Positions 57,946-64,000 of a stretch of 64,000 nucleotides of DNA are shown here, piece by piece. Under the pieces are notes generated by a model. The model was not told the DNA's origin and did no database searches. It saw only the letters and a list, made by a program, of their open reading frames with translations. Every line of letters starts with the position of its first letter. Position 1 is the stretch's first letter. The DNA is from Pagrus major. Lineage: Eukaryota; Chordata; Actinopteri; Spariformes; Sparidae. The DNA lies in contig NC_133223.1 in the NCBI RefSeq assembly GCF_040436345.1, forward strand, positions 20,282,613-20,346,612, written 5' to 3'. The position numbers were made by a program, and so were the translations under genes.

Positions 57946-59375
57946 CTCTGTAGTGAATGTAATAAAGCTTGATATTCAGTCTAAATATTTACTACTATAT
58001 AGTTCAGTTTATTTCTACAAGCTTTACCATCCTCCTCTTGCTCTTTCTATTCAGCAGTGGCAGCGTTATCCTGGAGCATCAAACATGTTTGTGTACACAC
58101 TCAGGGGGCATCTCTTCATGCTGACTTTGCTGATAGCAGAAATAAATTCAGAGGCCTGTCAGTCAGGGAGGTAGGAGTGATCTTTCTTCCTCCACAGTTT
58201 CACACTGAGGCTATAAACTGATCTCTGTCACAGAAGGAACAAAGCAGGCTTAGCAGACAGTACACATGCAGCTGCAGCATACAGGAGCAGGATTATTGCC
58301 ACAGTGGAGCTTTCTATTTGGGTATTATTCTGTCTGTACTCGAAGCTGAAGCACCAGATGTGCTGGTGTGATTTTCTGTTGGGTTTCCAATCCATGTGAT
58401 TCTTCATAAGACAGAGAAGAAAGAGTGTTGCACCTCCAATGAGGGATTTGATATGTGAAGAGATCACATCCTGTAACACATACAGTATACAGCATACTAA
58501 ATGTGTCCGTTACATGATACAGTTGACCTCCCACAGAAGAGAAATCCCCCACGTCATCCACAAGCAGCTCTTTAACTTCGTCTCTTCTTACAGAGAAGTC
58601 GTGACTGATGGAGCCCAGAGGTGTGTGAGCTGCCATCCGGGGCTCATCTGGCCCATGACGGGCCCGGGAGGGGGAGGGTGGCTGTCACCAGCAGAGCAGA
58701 CCTCCTGCTTCCAGCTGTGGTTTCCGTTAGGCCGAGGCAAGCTAATGAGGACGTTATCAGATCAGTGTCTTCAGCCTGACACAAGCTTAGCCGGCAGCAC
58801 AACTGACTCGACCTTTTCCCACCTGCTCTCAAGATGAACGACCAGGAGCTTCGCACAATATAGTCACAGGAGAGAGGAGGTCATGGATATTGTATATTAT
58901 TTCCAGAAAGTGAATAACTTCAGGGATGAATAAGAGAAGACAATCTGATTTATGTGTCACAATTCAATTTCAAAGGTATGTGGGTTATAGTGTTCATTTT
59001 AGATGACTGATTGCTGAATATTGGATGGTCACGATCACTAAATCAGCAGATTGATCATTAAAATGAACTTTGCTTTTGTTATTATACCTATCATATTTTT
59101 ATATAACATGTATATTTCATTTTTCACAGTAATTCACATTGAGGGCACATTTTAAGTCCATGTTGGCCTGAAAATAATGGACAGAGGGTTGAGCGAGTAT
59201 CCGGTTACAGATTTATGAGGATCATCTGAGCAAAATGTGCCGATATCTGTACTCGTGATGAAGTATGAATTTGCTTTGGTCACTAAAATATCCATTCAAA
59301 CTTATGAAAGACTTGTTCTGTAAAGTCTGTAATTAGTGTAAAATCATTGATCTGAGGCTCAATTCAATTCAACGT
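57946..59375. other. Intergenic sequence, no gene seen
   Basis: The 132-codon frame at 58439-58837 has no recognisable domain and no family resemblance. Nothing else is identified. Confidence 0.4.
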
Positions 59376-59377
59376 CT

Positions 59378-59580
59378 CCAGTTAGCTTGGCTTAGCATAA
59401 AGACAGCAGAGGTAACAGCTAGGCTAGCTCAGCCCAACAGTAACAAAATCCACCTACCAGCACCTCTGAAGCTCACTAATTAACATGTTATACCTTGTTC
59501 GTTTAGTCCATACTAAAAATATTGAGGACAGTGAGTCTCTTCTCCAAAATGCTAAACACTTCCTTTAGCATGCTGACATT
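59378..59580. mobile_element. Fragment of the foldback transposon family
   Basis: GTTAGCTTGGCTTAGCATAA, ACAGCTAGGCTAGCTCAGCC and AGCTCACTAATTAACATGTT follow the same order as in the element at 8048. The termini are missing. Confidence 0.6.
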
Positions 59581-59624
59581 AAGCTGTTATAATGTTTATC
59601 ATGTTCACCATCAGTTTGAAGGGA

Positions 59625-59890
59625 CAATGTATAAAATACAGACAGGATTTTAATTAAAAACATCATAAAATGAACTAACAACATCAACAGAATGTGAGGA
59701 AACAACAGTGTTGATGTTATGTAAAATACTGTATGTCTATGTATTAAGTTGCAGAGATATCGACTGAAGTTACCATGCTAACCAGCTAGCTGTTCTCTCT
59801 CATCATACCACTTTGTACCTGAAAAGGCGATAGTCTGATAGCCACTGTAGTTTCAGCTGGGAGATGTAGGCGAGCAGCAAGTTCGCTACA
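59625..59890. mobile_element. Second copy of the nested-MITE family, right end truncated
   Basis: It begins AGGGACAATGTATAAAATAC after a TTGA flank. At about 59750-59790 it carries AGTTGCAGAGATATCGACTG followed by CCATGCTAACCAGCTAGCTG, the reverse complement of the internal part of the 57416 element. No right terminus is recognised. Confidence 0.55.
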
Positions 59891-62800
59891 TAGTCTAACA
59901 AATATACAAAATAAATTCAGAAAATGTCAACAAAGGAAATATTTGTTCACATATTTTCTTTATTAAACAGCTGTAGTCTTCTCCTCTCATTAGCTACAGT
60001 CCGCATTGGACCTGCTGTAAATCACCTCCTTACCGTGACCCCTGTGAAACTAACCAAAACCAACCTCTATCTCGGTCTCTGAGGCCGTGTTCAGTCCCAG
60101 TTTGTTGTCCAGCTGCGATTGGTTGGAGGCAGGCAGGCTCCAGTTAGCAAATAGTGCCACTAGCTCCAGTGCTAACTGAGCTAATCAGCTGATGGCAGAT
60201 AGCTAAAGCCAAAGATAGAAAGTCAAGGTGGCTTCGAATTCTTGGCATAACTTACACGTTGCCTCATTAATGTGTTAGCATGCTAACATTTGCCAACTAG
60301 CACGAAACACAAACCTGAGGCTGGTGTGACCGGTATTTAATCAAAAAACAAAATCCAGCTACTCAAAACATTGACTTGATTATTGTGCTGTAGAAGATTA
60401 CCAAAGCTACAATAATTCATCCTTGGTGGGGATAATGTATATCTGCATAAAATGGCAACGGATTGGCGACATTGCCATCCTTAAAACCACCGCAGTCATT
60501 TAAGTCTTTAGCTTGTGACAAAAGCCTTTGTCAGATTTGCCCGTATATGAAATCTTTCCTTAAAATAAAGGTATTTATGTGACAGAGTCTGAAGTGATTA
60601 AACAAGTGCTGCTGTTATTTTAAAAAACGCTCTCAATCAGCGCCAGAGCCACTCAGGCACTGCCCTCAATACGCCTCCTGGGTGATGGCTAATTGGTGTG
60701 TTTATATATGCGTGGCTCCATCACTCCGCTGAATGGAAAAAGCATGCACCAGCTGCAGAAAAAAACAGCAGCCCGCTATCACGCTGTCATACACCTATCT
60801 TCACACAACACTTTAAAGCTGGAAAGAGTGTTGTTGCTTTTAGAAGTCTGTGAACTTCAAGAGGGCGCAAACCAAGTGTAAAAACCAGTTGTGATTGCTG
60901 CGTATGCACCACTGAACATTTGCTTGACAGGACAGATTTACAACAGATGAGAACTGAGCAGCAGCAGAGAGCCATCTGTTTTACCTTTAGTCCTGAGACA
61001 ATGGTAAACATCTCAGCTTGGGTTAGATCATGAGGAATGAAATAGAAGCTTTTTTAAAAAAATGTTTTGCTGTTTCAGAGCAGAAACCTTCGCTGTAAAA
61101 CTTAAACATCCGTCCTCAGCTCTGCTCTGAGACCACACCATAGGGACCAGAGAGCAAATTAGCTTTGTTTACTGTTTTGCGCTAATACATCAACATAATT
61201 ATCACCACTATGATGGAAGAGAGGTGTCTATAAGCTGAAACCAATTTTAACTTTCAATTGTCATCTCCAAAACAGAGCCATTCTATCATTTTGAAAGCCT
61301 TACGTGGGCCATTAGTATGCACAATGAGGTGCACTTCATCTTCGCACACAGGGAGCAAATTAACTTCAAGCACTGGCACTGTAGTGCTGTTGTGTAATGT
61401 TGTTTTTCTGCAGTCTGATGCACAGACAACGAGGGACAGTAGGGCTGTGAGCGTTGTGACATCTTGTTTATGTATTTATCCATCTATTCAGTCACATTTT
61501 TGGACAGAGAGACAACATACAATCTTTTATACGGTACATTTATTCCCAAAATGGCATCTCGGGCAGCGACAGTCACGGAGCATCTATATGCTGGAAACAT
61601 GTTTGAGAGCAACCTCAGAAGATGACAGCTTAATGTCCTCGGTGACAGCTAATTTGGTTGTGTGGGAGTGAGAGGGAGCTGCCAGAGTGTTTATTTCCCT
61701 CAGAAAAATCAACATATCTGATCTCGGGTGGGAGGGAGAGTCATTTTCCAGAGTGAATTTTCTTCCTCGCCGAGAGTAACGGCTGTTAGAGGCTGCACGA
61801 GATCCCTGCCTCCTATTTTCACAGGATGCCTTGCTAAATTGAGATTAGTCACAGAGGTCATGCTGTTACTAAATGCATGTATGCCACGGCTTCTCGCAAG
61901 CAACTTAATGAAGCTCTGAGAAGTACATGCAAGAAACAAAGACACAGTAAGAAATACAGAGAAACGTGCAGAATTGGTCCAACAACATTAAAGCCCCGAC
62001 AATGTGTTCTGTTCTTTTAGCTTTGATACCAGTAATTACTACCTGCCATTCGTTTTCCTACAGTCATTTTGGTATAAAAGTGCTAACCCAATGCTAAAGG
62101 ACTTGTATTTGCACGAGCATTAGTTGTGTTGAAAAAACGCTAATGTATATACTGTGATGACTTTTGGATTGTTCTTTAACATGTTGACAAATTGGTCAAG
62201 CTATTTTTACTGTCAAGTACAGCATTAAGAGAAAAGTAAATAAAAAAAATGTAAAGCTTATTTTGTGTGCAAACGTGAGCTGGACACCCACCATAAATGA
62301 TTTTGGTGAACATCTGTGAAATTTGGTGAACATCTGTGTGTGAGACACCCTGACGTGCTCAACACGTTTCAATTATAATTCAGTATCGTCAATGTAATAT
62401 CATCGCAGCAGCATTCAACATGAGCCTGTCCCTGCGCTCAGAGGTAATAAAAAGGTGAACAGCCACATCACTGTACTTGTTTGAATCTTGCTGCGTCCCT
62501 TGACAGTACGAGCGGCTGTCACATTTATCAGCACCTCACACAAAGTGTTGCTGCTGCTGCCTCAGGTGGAAGTAACTGGCCATATGAAACAGAGTGAAAG
62601 CCTCGGGGACAGACAGGAGCGACAGGAAGAACAACAGACCTGAGAAAACACATTTCTTTGGGCATGGAAACGAGACTGATGTCTCATTTTAATTCACAGA
62701 GTGGTCTGTGAATCTGGCGATCTTTTTCTGTTCTAAAACACTAAATTCAAGGACACGACTGATCGATTCTCGGCCTTCTAATTGGCCACCCGTTGAGTTC

Positions 62801-64000
62801 TTACTCCAAACAAACAGACAGGGCGCAGCATATCAACAGAGCAACTATCCTGCCTTTAGCACAGCCAGCTCAGTTAGCCATTCAGCTAATGGTTAGCTGA
62901 TTCTGCCCAGTGGTGTTTTGTGTCTACACCGCTAGCACAGCAGCTTTGGACTGCCGTGAGGAGCACGTGTTCAGGCTCACGTCAGGGGGGACCAAGTGGA
63001 AAATGCTGGCAGGGAGCACTGGAATGAACCAGAACCAGGTGAGCGGGAAACGTTGTCACTAACTCGCTGTCAGTTTGGGATGGCATCATCTGGGGTTCTG
63101 GGAATCTGCACACGTCAATCAATATGGGATCTATTGTTTATACTTACTAGATGCACAATTGTGGGAAAAAAATAATTGATGTTTGAATGCTTGATGAATG
63201 ATTTTTAATGTCCGATAGCCAAACACGAACATTTTAGTCCATTTCGTCATAGTTTTTATGATCAAAGGACTATATTTAGTTTGTCGTCGTCTCCTCTTAG
63301 TCATGAAAAAAATCAGTGTCATTTGCAGCAGCAGGAGGCAGCTACAACCTACGATATGCTGTCACTCACATCAAACAGTGGACACACAAATTATCAACTG
63401 ACTGTTAAATAGAGCGTAGCATCTAGCAGCTTAACAGGCGGATATTTCCTTCAGCAGGTGGTGGAGAACTTACTTAACTATAATACTGTGTCAGCTGTGA
63501 AAATAGACAACTCTTTGCTAACGCCATATTGACTTTTTGATGCGATGATATACCGATGTTTTGTTTACAGCTTGTTGCGCTGCCTGCAATTAGTGAAAAA
63601 TAAATTAAAGCAGGTTTGCAGAACAAGTAGAGAGCATGTTTTCATACCTGGTTGCACTAGAAAATAAATAACAGATTTCCCCCTGTCGCCTCCAGCACCT
63701 TCCATTTCATAATCACTGGCCAAAGCTGATGAAAGTCAAAGATAATCACCTGTACGGCCGCTCTGACTGTCACAGTTGTCAGGCCACTGGTTCAAACCTC
63801 TTCACCTCCAGACTGGAAGAGGATAAGGACATTGTGAAGGTGATGAGAGAGGAGAGCATCTGATTCACCATGCAGCCTTTGCCTCTGTCTCCGTGAGCAG
63901 ATGGTGAGTTGGATCAGTGCCTTTAGATTGGCTGCTATCTTCTCATCTGTGGCCTGTCTCTGCCCGTCAACAGCTGCCTCTCGGGCAGTAAACGTATTGA
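59891..64000. other. Intergenic sequence to the right edge, nothing coding identified
   Basis: No exon is recognised. At about 62299-62335 the motif TTTTGGTGAACATCTGTG is duplicated in tandem. Otherwise AT-rich sequence with scattered short motifs. Confidence 0.4.

Noticed and set aside
58439..58837. 132-codon plus-strand frame
   Set aside because: No family resemblance and no splice or promoter context.

Overview
This is nuclear DNA from a ray-finned fish, most likely a spiny-rayed (percomorph) teleost. The genes are split by GT-AG introns, the proteins are recognisable vertebrate orthologues, and the non-coding DNA is full of short, degenerate DNA-transposon remnants, (CA)n runs and minisatellites of the kind I know from fish genomes. 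The species assignment is inference. There are no bacterial-type operons, rRNA genes or CRISPR arrays, and I recognised no tRNA gene.

Three protein-coding genes can be supported. (1) On the minus strand at 1060-1238 is the first coding exon of tmem41a (SNARE-associated/VTT-type multipass membrane protein); the rest of that gene lies beyond the left edge. (2) On the plus strand at 3467-12612 is a complete seven-exon ehhadh gene for the peroxisomal bifunctional enzyme (enoyl-CoA hydratase / L-3-hydroxyacyl-CoA dehydrogenase). The joined reading frame is 719 codons with all expected catalytic residues, but it ends in Ser-Gln-Leu rather than the usual Ser-Lys-Leu peroxisomal signal. (3) On the plus strand at 15683-29524 is a two-exon C3orf70-type gene (UPF0524 family, 292 aa) with a 13-kb intron and a proline-rich insertion absent from the human protein. 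The order tmem41a - ehhadh - C3orf70 matches human 3q27, except that MAP3K13, which separates TMEM41A from EHHADH in human, is not between them here.

Layout: 1-1059 is tmem41a intron; 1239-3466 is the shared upstream region of the divergent tmem41a/ehhadh pair, including a 0.9-kb AT-rich tandem array; 3467-12612 is ehhadh; 12613-15682 is its 3' flank with three mobile-element copies plus the C3orf70 promoter; 15867-28829 is the C3orf70 intron; 29525 to about 31290 is its likely 3' UTR; and about 31300-64000 is a gene-free stretch with repeats, an 800-bp polypurine tract and many transposon remnants.

The genes do not form a pathway. Ehhadh acts in peroxisomal beta-oxidation, Tmem41a is a membrane protein of the secretory pathway, and C3orf70 is a poorly understood neural-development gene. 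The most interesting structure is in the repeats: several non-autonomous transposon families share TTAA flanks and AGG...CCT ends, some are nested inside one another, and one carries a minisatellite. I found no convincing new protein-coding or defence system.
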